Assembly (NCBI GenBank): GCA_966211795.1
Contig: CBIHNW010000020.1
Span: forward strand, 37,642-101,641
Source of the DNA: 21-14-0-10-47-8 sp966211795
Lineage (GTDB): Bacteria > Bdellovibrionota > Bdellovibrionia > Bdellovibrionales > Bdellovibrionaceae
Reading direction: 5' to 3'
Length of the DNA: 64,000 nt
The notes beneath the pieces were generated by a model. It saw nothing but the letters and a program-made list of their open reading frames with translations. It was not told the origin of the DNA and searched no databases. The position numbers and the translations under genes are program-made. Shown one piece after another: positions 53,448-61,861 of this stretch (position 1 is the first letter of the stretch; every line of letters begins with the position of its first letter).

Positions 53448-54272
53448 ATGAATATTTACGAGCACAGCAACTATAAGCTGGCGATCAAAAGCCGGATCAA
53501 AGTCTTAAAGACCACTCAGCCGCAGAAGACGCTGAAGAAGCTCGCGCAGAATATTCCGTTGCAATACACCTTCATCTCCAAAGTTCTCAATAGCGAAACG
53601 GTTCACTTGGGCGAAGATCATCTGTTCAAGCTTTCACAGCAGCTCGAATTTTTACCGGATGAAATTGATTTTCTGATGCTGTTGCGTTCGTCTCAGACAT
53701 CAAATTCGCCGCAACGACGCGAATACTGCCTGCAGAAAATTGAACAGATCCGCCGGCAGCGAGAGATCAGCGCGGACTTTGCGACGTCGACATCCGAAGG
53801 CCTGAAGAAAGAGATGGCCTATCTTTTTAATCCTTACTGCATGCTGATCCACGTCGCCCTTTTTATCAAAGAGTACAAACAGTCCCCGCAGAAACTGTCG
53901 GGCTATCTCGGCATCCCTTATGAAAAACTGCGCGAAGCTTTGATCATTCTGGAAGATTGCGGCTACATCGTCACCGGCGAAGATCCCTTTGACATCAAAG
54001 AGGTCAAACAGCGCTACCCACATTTTGGGCCCGAGCATCCGCTGACCCGCTTGCACCAGTCGACCAACAAAAACCACATGCTGCAAAAGCTGGCGCAAAG
54101 CTCGGAAGAAAACAAAGACAGCTTCTTTGTCACTTTCACCATGGATGACGAAGGCTTCATCAAAGTGAAAAAACTGTTCCGCGATTTTCTCAAGCAGGTG
54201 CAAGACGTGACCTTCGATTCCAAGCACAAACAGCTCTACCAATTGAGCTTCGATTTGCTGAAGTGGTTTTAG
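53448..54272 (+). CDS. TIGR02147-family putative transcriptional regulator
   Basis: 274 residues. It opens MNIYEHSNYKLAIKSRI, and has the features of the TIGR02147 family, abundant in Bdellovibrio and Fibrobacter: an N-terminal helix-turn-helix-like region (KTLKKLAQNIPLQYTFISKVLNSETVHLG), LEFLPDEIDFLMLL, and a C-terminal region with GYLGIPYEKLREALIILEDCGYI that resembles a winged helix. Function is unknown in detail. It is divergent from the lipoprotein/barrel pair and may control it or the next cassette. Confidence 0.75.
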   Translation: MNIYEHSNYKLAIKSRIKVLKTTQPQKTLKKLAQNIPLQYTFISKVLNSETVHLGEDHLFKLSQQLEFLPDEIDFLMLLRSSQTSNSPQRREYCLQKIEQIRRQREISADFATSTSEGLKKEMAYLFNPYCMLIHVALFIKEYKQSPQKLSGYLGIPYEKLREALIILEDCGYIVTGEDPFDIKEVKQRYPHFGPEHPLTRLHQSTNKNHMLQKLAQSSEENKDSFFVTFTMDDEGFIKVKKLFRDFLKQVQDVTFDSKHKQLYQLSFDLLKWF

Positions 54273-54391
54273 CAATATCTGTCGCGAAGTCTCTTTACCG
54301 GGCACAGATCTAAGGCCAGTGCCATCAGCCGAATCGTGACAAATACGATTCCTCACGCTGAACTTTGTAAGAACCTACAAACGAGGCCTGA

Positions 54392-55129
54392 ATGGAAAAT
54401 CAAACCGAAAGCTTACCGCCAAACGTTCGCAACATTCTCAACGATTTCATCGAGACCGCGAAAACAGCGTGTGGTCCGAATCTCATTTCGGTGGTTCTCT
54501 ATGGCTCGGCGGCCGAAGATCGCTTGCGCCCCAGTTCGGACGTCAATCTGATCCTGCTGCTCAAAGAATTTGAACCTTCACAAATCAATCCCCTGCGCGA
54601 AAAGCTACGCCTGGCTTATGCCGCCATCCGTTTGCAGGTGATGTTTCTTTTGCAATCCGAAATTCAGTTGGCATCGGAATCATTCGCGGTGAAATTCACC
54701 GACATCCTGAACCGGCATCGTATCTTGTTCGGCGCCGATGCCTTTTCAAATCTGCTGGTGTCCCGCACGGCAACCCTGCAAAGACTGAAACAAGTCACGA
54801 TCAATTTGACATTGCGATTGCGGGACCGCTACGCCTTGGTGAGCTTACGAGAGGAGCAACTGGTTTCCGTGATTGCCGAAGCGGCCGGCCCCATCCGTGC
54901 CTGTGCCGCCGCCATCATCGCGCTGGAAAGCGGGAAAAAAGAAGCGCCGAAAGAAGCCTTGCAAATCTGGATTCAAAAATTTCCTCAAAAAGATTGGGCG
55001 CAGGTCTTGAAAAACATGTCGCTCGCCCGCGAAGAACAGCTTTTGAAACCAGGCGAAGGGATTTCAACTCTGCTGGGCCTGATGGATCTGCTCAACACCA
55101 TGCAATCGCATTTGCAAAGTTTGGCGTGA
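54392..55129 (+). CDS. nucleotidyltransferase-domain protein with altered active site
   Basis: 245 residues. The MNT/pol-beta-type pattern is seen: VVLYGSAAEDRLRPSSDVNLILLL near residue 31. In the family the motif is GS-x(8-10)-Asp-x-Asp; here the second acid is Asn (DVN), so catalysis may be lost. The C-terminal half is helical. GAGGCCTG precedes the ATG. It is three bases from the TIGR04222 gene on the same strand, so it is likely the first gene of that cassette. Confidence 0.65.
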   Translation: MENQTESLPPNVRNILNDFIETAKTACGPNLISVVLYGSAAEDRLRPSSDVNLILLLKEFEPSQINPLREKLRLAYAAIRLQVMFLLQSEIQLASESFAVKFTDILNRHRILFGADAFSNLLVSRTATLQRLKQVTINLTLRLRDRYALVSLREEQLVSVIAEAAGPIRACAAAIIALESGKKEAPKEALQIWIQKFPQKDWAQVLKNMSLAREEQLLKPGEGISTLLGLMDLLNTMQSHLQSLA

Positions 55130-55132
55130 CCA

Positions 55133-56026
55133 GTGGCTTTCTTCAATCCACTGACCATGACGGGTCCTTTTTTTCTGCTGTTCTATTTGGCCGCCGGCGT
55201 CTCGACAGTCGTCATCATCAAGCTCCTGATCCGATTGAATCAATCTTCGCTATCGTCCCAGCCTTCAAACCTGACGGATCCCTATCAAATCGCCATGCTT
55301 CGGGGGGGAGAGCAGGAGGCCATTCGCATCGCCGTCGTTTCTTTGATCGACCGTGGGCTTTTGAAATTTGACGGAGTGACGCTTCAGACGGCTCATCCGC
55401 AGTCCATCGAATTCGCCAAACGAAAAATTGAAATCGAAGTGCTCAAGGAATGTCTGGCACCGACCTCCGTCGCCGAACTTTACTCGAAATCAAGTTTTCG
55501 GCAGGCCTGCACCGAATACCATACTTCACTAAAGCAACAAGGCTTGATCATCAGCGATTCCGAGAAGCAGTTTCGTGATTTTCTCATAGTGACAGGGTAC
55601 TTCATCGCGATCGGTCTCGCCGTTGCAAAAATTTTTGTTGCCCTTCGACATGGTCACGCGAACATCCTATTTCTTGTCGTCCTGATGGTGGCGCAATGTT
55701 CTATTCTCAATCGCATCCAATCCAAAATACGAACAAGACACGGAAACCAGGCGCTGGCCGACCTTCGATCCTTGTTTCAAGGTTTAATGTTTCGTGCAGA
55801 AATTTTGAAACCCGGCGGAGAAACAAATGAATTTGCGCTTTTGGCCGCGGTCTTCGGCCTGTCGGCGCTACCGATTGCCCACTTTCCTTCGATCCGAAAT
55901 CTTCTTCCGGCAAAAAATCGCGGTCAATGGAACGATGACACTGACGGCACCAGCGGTTGTGGCAGCGGCTGTGGAAGCAGTTGCGGTGGTGGGTGTGGCG
56001 GAGGCTGTGGCGGATGCGGCAGTTGA
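55133..56026 (+). CDS. TIGR04222-type membrane protein with Gly/Cys tail
   Basis: 297 residues, start GTG at 55133 (an ATG at 55157 is the alternative; no clear ribosome site for either). Hydrophobic segments near residues 10-30, ~145-165 and ~180-195 mark a membrane protein. The region SNLTDPYQIAMLRGGEQEAIRIAVVSLIDRGLL is the TIGR04222 signature. The last ~25 residues are only Gly, Ser and Cys, with six Cys in GC/SC pairs. Its stop overlaps the DUF692 start (TGATG). The tail may be a substrate of that enzyme. Confidence 0.7.
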   Translation: MAFFNPLTMTGPFFLLFYLAAGVSTVVIIKLLIRLNQSSLSSQPSNLTDPYQIAMLRGGEQEAIRIAVVSLIDRGLLKFDGVTLQTAHPQSIEFAKRKIEIEVLKECLAPTSVAELYSKSSFRQACTEYHTSLKQQGLIISDSEKQFRDFLIVTGYFIAIGLAVAKIFVALRHGHANILFLVVLMVAQCSILNRIQSKIRTRHGNQALADLRSLFQGLMFRAEILKPGGETNEFALLAAVFGLSALPIAHFPSIRNLLPAKNRGQWNDDTDGTSGCGSGCGSSCGGGCGGGCGGCGS

Positions 56027-56922
56027 TGACGCCAGATCGTGTCGGTTTGGGTTGGCGCAATGAGCTGGCGGCTTCGATCTTTTCAAATCTCGAGCAAATC
56101 GATGTCGTCGAAGTGATCGTCGATGATTATTTTCACGCTTCAAAATCAAAGCTGCGTTCGGTCAAGATGCTGGCTGCGCACGTGCCGGTTCTTTATCACG
56201 GCGTGGGCTTGGGGCTAGCTTCTTCAATTCCTGTCGATGAAAAGCGACTGGGTCAATTGGCACGGACTTTGGATTTTTTAGGATCCTCCACTTGGTCCGA
56301 ACATTTATCCTTTGTGCGGGCTGGTGGTCATGAAATTGGACACTTGGCCGCTCCCCCAAGGTCAGCACAAACAATCGAAGGATCTCTCATAAATTTAGAA
56401 AGGATCAAGCAAACGGTTGGCAGCTCACCGGCACTTGAAAATATCGCCACTTTGATTGATCCACCAGGATCGACTCTGTCGGAAGTCGAGTGGATCGCGA
56501 AGATCTTGTGCGAATCACAAAGCACCATGCTTTTAGATCTTCACAATCTGTACGCGAATGCGCTCAATTTTGGCTTGGATCCCGTCATGTGCTTAAGGGC
56601 TTTGCCGCTCGAAGCTGTCCGCATCGTTCATCTCAGTGGCGGACATTGGATCCCGGAACCGAAAGGGCTGGCCTCAAGTCCGACTGGAGCGCGTTTGTTA
56701 GACGATCACGTTCACGATGTCCCCGAAGCCGTGTACGAACTGCTTGAAATCTTAGCGCGTGAGGTGCGCCAGCCTTTGACCGTGATTATCGAGCGCGATG
56801 GCCAGTACCCTGAATTTCAATCCTTGCTCAAACAAATGCGCTGGGCCCGAGAAAGCTTGAAGCGCGGGCGCGAATTTCAGTGGAAAAAAAAAGGAGATCA
56901 TCATGAGTGCCCAAGCTTTTGA
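56026..56922 (+). CDS. DUF692-family multinuclear iron enzyme (MNIO)
   Basis: 298 residues, usual length, from the ATG at 56026. Metal-ligand and family strings: LYHGVGLGL (His ~58), WSEHLSFV (~93-100), LLDLHNLYANALNFG (~178), VRIVHLSGGHW, DDHVHDVPEAVYELL and VIIERDGQYP. These match MbnB/TglH/BufB-type enzymes, which oxidise Cys or nearby residues of peptides using iron and oxygen. The target here is not known; the Gly/Cys tail of the preceding protein is the best candidate. Confidence 0.8.
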   Translation: MTPDRVGLGWRNELAASIFSNLEQIDVVEVIVDDYFHASKSKLRSVKMLAAHVPVLYHGVGLGLASSIPVDEKRLGQLARTLDFLGSSTWSEHLSFVRAGGHEIGHLAAPPRSAQTIEGSLINLERIKQTVGSSPALENIATLIDPPGSTLSEVEWIAKILCESQSTMLLDLHNLYANALNFGLDPVMCLRALPLEAVRIVHLSGGHWIPEPKGLASSPTGARLLDDHVHDVPEAVYELLEILAREVRQPLTVIIERDGQYPEFQSLLKQMRWARESLKRGREFQWKKKGDHHECPSF

Positions 56923-57169
56923 AATCACCCTGGCCCGGTTGTACACGGACACAGAATTTCGCGAGGCTTTTTTGGAAAGCGCCGAACAAGCATTGAAAGG
57001 TCTGAACCTGACTGAATCTGAAAAAGCGGATTTTCAAAAGATCGATCGCACCGGCTTGATTCTGGCCGCACGCAGCTTTCATCAAAAGCGGAACAGAAAA
57101 TTTCCAAATTTGCGAAACGGCTTTGCGAAACAAGTCCACAGATGGTTACGCCGCTTTGGCCGCACCTAG
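56903..57169 (+). CDS. small helical partner protein
   Basis: 88 residues. AAGGAG lies 6-7 bases before the ATG, and the start overlaps the DUF692 stop. The pattern LYTDTEFREAFLESAEQALKGLNLTESEKADFQKID recalls the short helical region found in LigA-like and RiPP leader-type proteins, where Phe-Arg, Ala-Leu and Leu-Thr-x-x-Glu are conserved. The C-terminal part is basic. It may be the partner or recognition subunit of the DUF692 enzyme, as MbnC is for MbnB, but the resemblance is slight. Confidence 0.55.
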   Translation: MSAQAFEITLARLYTDTEFREAFLESAEQALKGLNLTESEKADFQKIDRTGLILAARSFHQKRNRKFPNLRNGFAKQVHRWLRRFGRT

Positions 57170-57172
57170 GCT

Positions 57173-57886
57173 TCAGTCCCAAAGCAGACGTCGATCAGCT
57201 CGTTCTTGCAAAGAGTACTTTGGCTTTGCATTAAGGGACAGCGCCGCCCGATTCATGATCCGTCGCTGCCGGCTTAAGATGTAGCGAGACGGTCGATCAA
57301 TGTGCAGTTTTTGTGGATTCGGAAGAACCGCGGCCATCAAGGCGGCCTGTGCGGGATTGAGATCCTTCGCTTTTCGTTTGAAATATTTCTGAGCCGCCGC
57401 TTCGACGCCATAAACACCGGGACCGAACTCGATGACATTCAGGTAGACTTCTAGGATGCGCTCTTTCGGCCAAATGCCTTCAATCAAGACCGTGAAATAA
57501 GCTTCGAGACCTTTGCGGACCCAACTGCGCCCCGGCCACAGAAAAACATTCTTGGCGGTTTGTTGCGAGATCGTGCTCGCTCCCTTGAGACGACGATGAG
57601 TTTTATTGTAAGCGATGGCTTTTTCGATCGCATCGTAATCAAATCCGTTGTGCTCGAAAAATTTATAATCTTCGGCCATCAAGACCGCTCGCTGCATGGT
57701 GGGCGAAATGTCTTCGAGTGGAACCCAATCCTTCTGCATCCCGATTCGCTCGTCTTGAAAAACCGAGCCGACCGAACGAATCACCACGAGCGGCGTGATC
57801 GGCACCGGCACGAAACGATAAAACAGGACCATCCCCACACTGGCGATGAAAAAGAAGAGGACGACCCGCAGAACAAGTTTTCCCAT
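57173..57886 (-). CDS. mtgA: monofunctional biosynthetic peptidoglycan transglycosylase
   Basis: 237 residues with one N-terminal transmembrane helix (~8-27). The GT51 motifs are present: AVLMAEDYKFFEHNGFD (catalytic Glu), RLKGASTISQQTAKNVFLW, and KERILEVYLNVIEFGPGVYGVEAAAQKYF. It polymerises lipid II glycan chains in the periplasm without a transpeptidase domain. It is convergent with the DUF692 cassette with only three bases between. Confidence 0.95.
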   Translation of the reverse strand: MGKLVLRVVLFFFIASVGMVLFYRFVPVPITPLVVIRSVGSVFQDERIGMQKDWVPLEDISPTMQRAVLMAEDYKFFEHNGFDYDAIEKAIAYNKTHRRLKGASTISQQTAKNVFLWPGRSWVRKGLEAYFTVLIEGIWPKERILEVYLNVIEFGPGVYGVEAAAQKYFKRKAKDLNPAQAALMAAVLPNPQKLHIDRPSRYILSRQRRIMNRAALSLNAKPKYSLQERADRRLLWD

Positions 57887-58268
57887 ATTCCCCGAGTCTT
57901 ACAGAGCCTGAATTCGATTGTCCATGGATACCAGAAACTTCCAGACCTCAAACCGACAGCCCAAGGCCGCGAAGATTTAAACTGAAGGAGAGACACTGAT
58001 GCGTCTCGTTAAATTTCGCTCAATCCATTTTGTTTCCGTTGTCTGATGCCTTTCACGTTACCAAAATTCAATTCCAAAATTTTCACGATTCATCCGTACA
58101 TTTGGAGAAACGCGTGCTAGATCCGTCCCTGCTAATCAACACGAATTTATTTTGCCGACTCGCAAACTTGAAAATGCATTTGTCTGCGCGGCGTGTTCTC
58201 GGTCGCCATTCAAGAAGCGAACTCTATACTATTTGCAACAGACGTTTGCGGAGGCCTGGGTGTTCGGC
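57887..58268. other. 382-base gap between mtgA and the histidine kinase
   Basis: No gene is supported. It holds the divergent promoters. A TATACT box at 58225-58230 lies before the kinase start but has no clear -35. The kinase frame is open upstream only by a TTG at 58152 and has no family match there. Confidence 0.45.
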
Positions 58269-60176
58269 ATGGCAGTTCGGAAAATTCAGCAACTGATGAA
58301 TTTCATTCAGCAGTTGGCTTTGCGAATTTCTCCGATCGCCATTTTTATTTTGTGCCTTGCCGCGACGGTGACGTCTTTTATCATCTCTCAACATTTTGTG
58401 CAAAAAGATGAAACCGCCCGCTTTGATCGCGCTGTCAAAAATTTGAATGATGCCATCGAAACCCGATTGAAGATTTACGAGAATGTCTTGATCGCCACGC
58501 GAAACTATATCGCGGCCTCTGAAAATGTCAGCCGGGCCGAGTTCCGCGCGTTCACGGATGGCTTCGAAATCGAGAAGCGCTATCCTGGCATTCAGGGAAT
58601 CGGTTACGCCAAACGCTTGCAGGGCCCCGAAGTGCCGGCCCACGAACGAAAAGTACAAAAGTCCGGTTTTCCCAATTACCGTATTTGGCCTAATGTTCAC
58701 CTGCAGGAACATTTTCCGATCGTGTATCTCGAGCCGTTTGATTGGCGCAACCAAAGAGCTTTTGGATTTGATATGTTTTCTGAACCCAAACGCCACCGGG
58801 CAATGGAACAAGCCCGGGACACCGGAGAGCCCGTTTCCACGGGCAAACTGATTTTGGTGCAAGAGACCGACGTCAACCGCCAAAACGGATTTTTGGTTTA
58901 CATGCCCACTTATAAAAGGGGCCTGCCGATCACGACCGTGGCCCAACGTCGCCGGGCCTTGATCGGATTTGTCTACAGCCCCTTTCGTGCTGGAAATCTC
59001 TTTCAAAACATTTCGAACGATGTAAAGAAGAGTTCCGCGCGCATTGATTTCTCGATTTACGATACGATGAGCGACGAACCAGATCGACTGATGTATCAAA
59101 CTTCTGCCGACCACGACGATGGCCTTACCGCCGACACGCGGTTGACCCACCAAACCAGTCTCCAAATACCATTTGCGGGCCACCTGTGGGCGATCGATGT
59201 GCGCTCGACCCCGAGATTCGAAATTCGTTCCGAGCGCACATTGCCCTATTTGATCTTGGGATTCGGATTGATCATCAGCTTTTTGGTCGCTTTTGTAATT
59301 TATGTCGGAAAAAAAATGAATCAGACGTTGGCGAATGAGTTGGATCTCAGAAAGGCCGCGCAAAAAGAAGTGCTCGAAGCGCGCCGGCTGGCCGAAGAAG
59401 CCAATCACGCGAAGAGCCGATTTCTGGCGAGCATGAGCCACGAAATTCGCACGCCTTTGGGAATCATGATCGGCTTCACCGAGGTGGCCCTGGAAGGCCG
59501 CGATCTCGAAAGCGACCTTCGCAATTATTTGATTTCGATCAAACGAAACGGCGAGCAACTGATGACCCTGATCGGGGAAGTGTTGGATCTTTCGAAAATC
59601 GAGGCGAATAAAATGGAAGTGGAATGTGTCCGTTTTTCTTTGCCCCGAGCTCTGGAAGAACTTTTTTCTTCCCTGAGCATCCGCGCGAAACAAAAAGGCA
59701 TTGATCTTGTTTGGGATCAATCCAAACCAATTCCCGATTGCATCACGACCGACCTCACCAAATTTCGCCAAGTCCTGACCAACCTGATCGGCAATTCTAT
59801 TAAATTTACGGATCAAGGCAAAGTTTGCATCACTCCACGCCTGCTCAGCAAAGCCGAAAAAGGCGTGCCGATGAGATTGGAATTTCTGATCGAGGACACT
59901 GGCATTGGCATCAGCGATGATCAGAAAGAAAAGCTTTTTCAGTCCTTCACCCAAGCCGAGGCCTCGACCACACGACGCTATGGCGGCACCGGATTGGGGC
60001 TTGTGCTGTCCCAACACCTGGCGCACGCGTTGGGCGGAGAGGTCAAATTGGTCCGCTCGCAACCAGGCCATGGCACTTGTTTTTCCTTTCAAGTCATGGC
60101 GGGACCTTTTGAAAGTTACTGGCGTTCCGGATCCACCCAATCTCCCTCTCAAGTTGCATTTGAACTGAACCCATAA
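58269..60176 (+). CDS. CHASE-domain sensor histidine kinase
   Basis: 635 residues from the first ATG in frame (58269). Transmembrane helix ~18-40, periplasmic CHASE-type domain ~45-270 (FRAFTDGFEIEKRYPGIQGIGYAKRL is characteristic), second transmembrane helix ~325-348. The HisKA motif SHEIRTPLGIMIGF has the phospho-His. HATPase boxes follow: FRQVLTNLIGNSIKFT, DTGIGISDDQKEKLF, and GTGLGLVLSQHLAHALGG. There is no receiver domain and no response regulator gene next to it, so it is an orphan sensor kinase of unknown ligand. Confidence 0.85.
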   Translation: MAVRKIQQLMNFIQQLALRISPIAIFILCLAATVTSFIISQHFVQKDETARFDRAVKNLNDAIETRLKIYENVLIATRNYIAASENVSRAEFRAFTDGFEIEKRYPGIQGIGYAKRLQGPEVPAHERKVQKSGFPNYRIWPNVHLQEHFPIVYLEPFDWRNQRAFGFDMFSEPKRHRAMEQARDTGEPVSTGKLILVQETDVNRQNGFLVYMPTYKRGLPITTVAQRRRALIGFVYSPFRAGNLFQNISNDVKKSSARIDFSIYDTMSDEPDRLMYQTSADHDDGLTADTRLTHQTSLQIPFAGHLWAIDVRSTPRFEIRSERTLPYLILGFGLIISFLVAFVIYVGKKMNQTLANELDLRKAAQKEVLEARRLAEEANHAKSRFLASMSHEIRTPLGIMIGFTEVALEGRDLESDLRNYLISIKRNGEQLMTLIGEVLDLSKIEANKMEVECVRFSLPRALEELFSSLSIRAKQKGIDLVWDQSKPIPDCITTDLTKFRQVLTNLIGNSIKFTDQGKVCITPRLLSKAEKGVPMRLEFLIEDTGIGISDDQKEKLFQSFTQAEASTTRRYGGTGLGLVLSQHLAHALGGEVKLVRSQPGHGTCFSFQVMAGPFESYWRSGSTQSPSQVAFELNP

Positions 60177-60253
60177 GAGTGGTTTTGTCAGTTCACAAAA
60201 ATTAAAAATCGAGCAGATATTTTGCATTCAAAATATTGCATCAAGGAGGATCT

Positions 60254-60916
60254 ATGAAAGACATGCTGAAAATCAGACTTGTGGGAATTGCTGGCCTCTT
60301 CATCTTACCATTTTGGGGGCACGTCAGTTGGGGTGAAACGGTGGCCCAACCCCATGGGGGTACCGTGACCCAAATCCAAACTTCGGAAGGACAAACAGAA
60401 AACGAAAGAAAGCAAGATGCAGCACGCGTCAATCAACCTGCGCAGTACTTCACGCAAGCACAGACTTTGGATCTCGCGAAAGCCATTCAAAATGCTGACG
60501 CCGAAGCCGGAAAAATTGCGAGCGAAAAGGCTAAGGAAACTTCGGTGACCGCACTGGCGCAACAATCGGAAAAAGATCATAAGGAACTGGAACTGGCGCT
60601 GGAAAATTTTGAAAAGCGCACCAAGCTGGCTCCGCAGTCCAGCCCCGCGAAAGAATCCATGACGAAAACCTGGCAAGCGCGGATTGACCATTTGAAAGGT
60701 TTAAAGAAGGGCGCCGATTTCGATAAGGCCTTCATTGATCATGAAATTAAATTTCATCAAGAAGCTTTGCAGCTCTTGCAAACCGGCCTCAGAAACAGCG
60801 CCCAAGATCCTGAACTGAAAAAGATCCTGTCACGAACCGAAAGCGAAATGAAGACCGAGCTTCAACGAGCGCAATACGTCCAACGCGCCTACTCGAACGA
60901 AGGTTTAAAGTATTGA
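60254..60916 (+). CDS. small secreted protein, unknown function
   Basis: 220 residues from the ATG at 60254, with AGGAGG 4 bases upstream. The signal peptide ends near VSWGE (residue ~27). The mature protein is polar, helical and rich in Gln, Lys, Glu and Ala, with no Cys after the signal peptide. It follows the kinase gene at 77 bases on the same strand. No family recognised. Confidence 0.55.
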   Translation: MKDMLKIRLVGIAGLFILPFWGHVSWGETVAQPHGGTVTQIQTSEGQTENERKQDAARVNQPAQYFTQAQTLDLAKAIQNADAEAGKIASEKAKETSVTALAQQSEKDHKELELALENFEKRTKLAPQSSPAKESMTKTWQARIDHLKGLKKGADFDKAFIDHEIKFHQEALQLLQTGLRNSAQDPELKKILSRTESEMKTELQRAQYVQRAYSNEGLKY

Positions 60917-60995
60917 GCGTCAAATTTAAATAACGACAGAACTTGGTGAAATGCCAATTGCTCAATTCATGAATTGACAACACCCATTTACCAAC

Positions 60996-61097
60996 GAAGC
61001 TGTCTCAGGAGCCCAAAGCCGAGGCGCAAGGAGGAGTGCGTACTCCTCGTACGCCGACGACGCAGCAACGAAGGATTTGGGATTCTGAGGCGGCTTC
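60996..61097. repeat. palindromic repeat element, copy B
   Basis: 102-base element related to copy A at 53251-53351: the central ~68 bases align with mostly single-base changes, in opposite orientation. Its ends form an imperfect 20-base inverted repeat (60996-61015 and 61078-61097), and its centre has GCGTAC/GTACGC. It stops exactly one base before the tdk stop codon complement, and so may serve as a 3' end structure for tdk. Confidence 0.75.
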
Positions 61098-61706
61098 CTA
61101 CATGTTCAGTAAGAGTTCAGGATCGGGACCTAGCTCTGTGCGTTTGGTTGCCGGGACGACTTCGGGTTTGAAGTGTTCTCGGCAACGGGCCTCGTACATA
61201 TCGGCCGCGCCAACTGCGATTTGCTCATCAACGTTAGCCGTGCGTTGCGTGCGGCTGGCCGCCGAACCACAAACGACACAAACCGCGTGTTGCTTGGTCA
61301 CGTTTTCGGCGACCGCCATCAAGGTCGGCATCGGCTCGAAAGGTTTTGCCTGCCAATCCGTATCCAGTCCCGCGATGATCACGCGCACGCCACGCTCTGC
61401 CAGAGTTTGCACGACCTCAACCAAACCTTGATCAAAAAATTGACCCTCGTCGATGCCGACGACTTGGGTGCTGTCTTTTAGGTGATTCCAAATTTCGGCA
61501 GCCGAACCGATGGGTTTCGAGTGAAATGTATTTTGATTGTGCGAGCAAACCTGCTCTTTCGAGTACCGGTCATCGATCAAAGGTTTGAAGACTTGGACCC
61601 TTTGACGAGCCAATTCGGCTCGACGCAGCCGGCGAATGAGCTCCTCGGTCTTACCAGAAAACATGCCCCCAACGACGACTTCGATCCATCCACGACGCTC
61701 ATACAT
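61098..61706 (-). CDS. tdk: thymidine kinase
   Basis: 202 residues from the ATG at 61706, with AGGGGA upstream; the open frame to 61817 lacks support. P-loop GGMFSGKTEEL is near residue 13, the DEGQFF box near residue 93, and a zinc site CVVCGS with a later Cys-Arg-Glu-His. It phosphorylates thymidine in the cytoplasm, a salvage step that suits uptake of host nucleosides. Repeat copy B lies directly downstream. Confidence 0.95.
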   Translation of the reverse strand: MYERRGWIEVVVGGMFSGKTEELIRRLRRAELARQRVQVFKPLIDDRYSKEQVCSHNQNTFHSKPIGSAAEIWNHLKDSTQVVGIDEGQFFDQGLVEVVQTLAERGVRVIIAGLDTDWQAKPFEPMPTLMAVAENVTKQHAVCVVCGSAASRTQRTANVDEQIAVGAADMYEARCREHFKPEVVPATKRTELGPDPELLLNM

Positions 61707-61861
61707 ATTCGAATTTCCCCTGTAACTGGCAGAAAGAATTACATATTTTCGTCTCAGTTCCACTCGGAAAATGCTGAAAAACCCGCTTCTGACGCGGGTC
61801 TTGAGACGCATGCTCAAAATGTTTGCAGATCAGACGATTCCTGATAGAACGGCCGTCCCTT

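Noticed and set aside
58224..60227. 667-codon minus-strand open frame over the histidine kinase gene
   Set aside because: It is an antisense shadow: the plus strand has a full domain set in order, and the minus frame has no recognisable protein or ribosome site.
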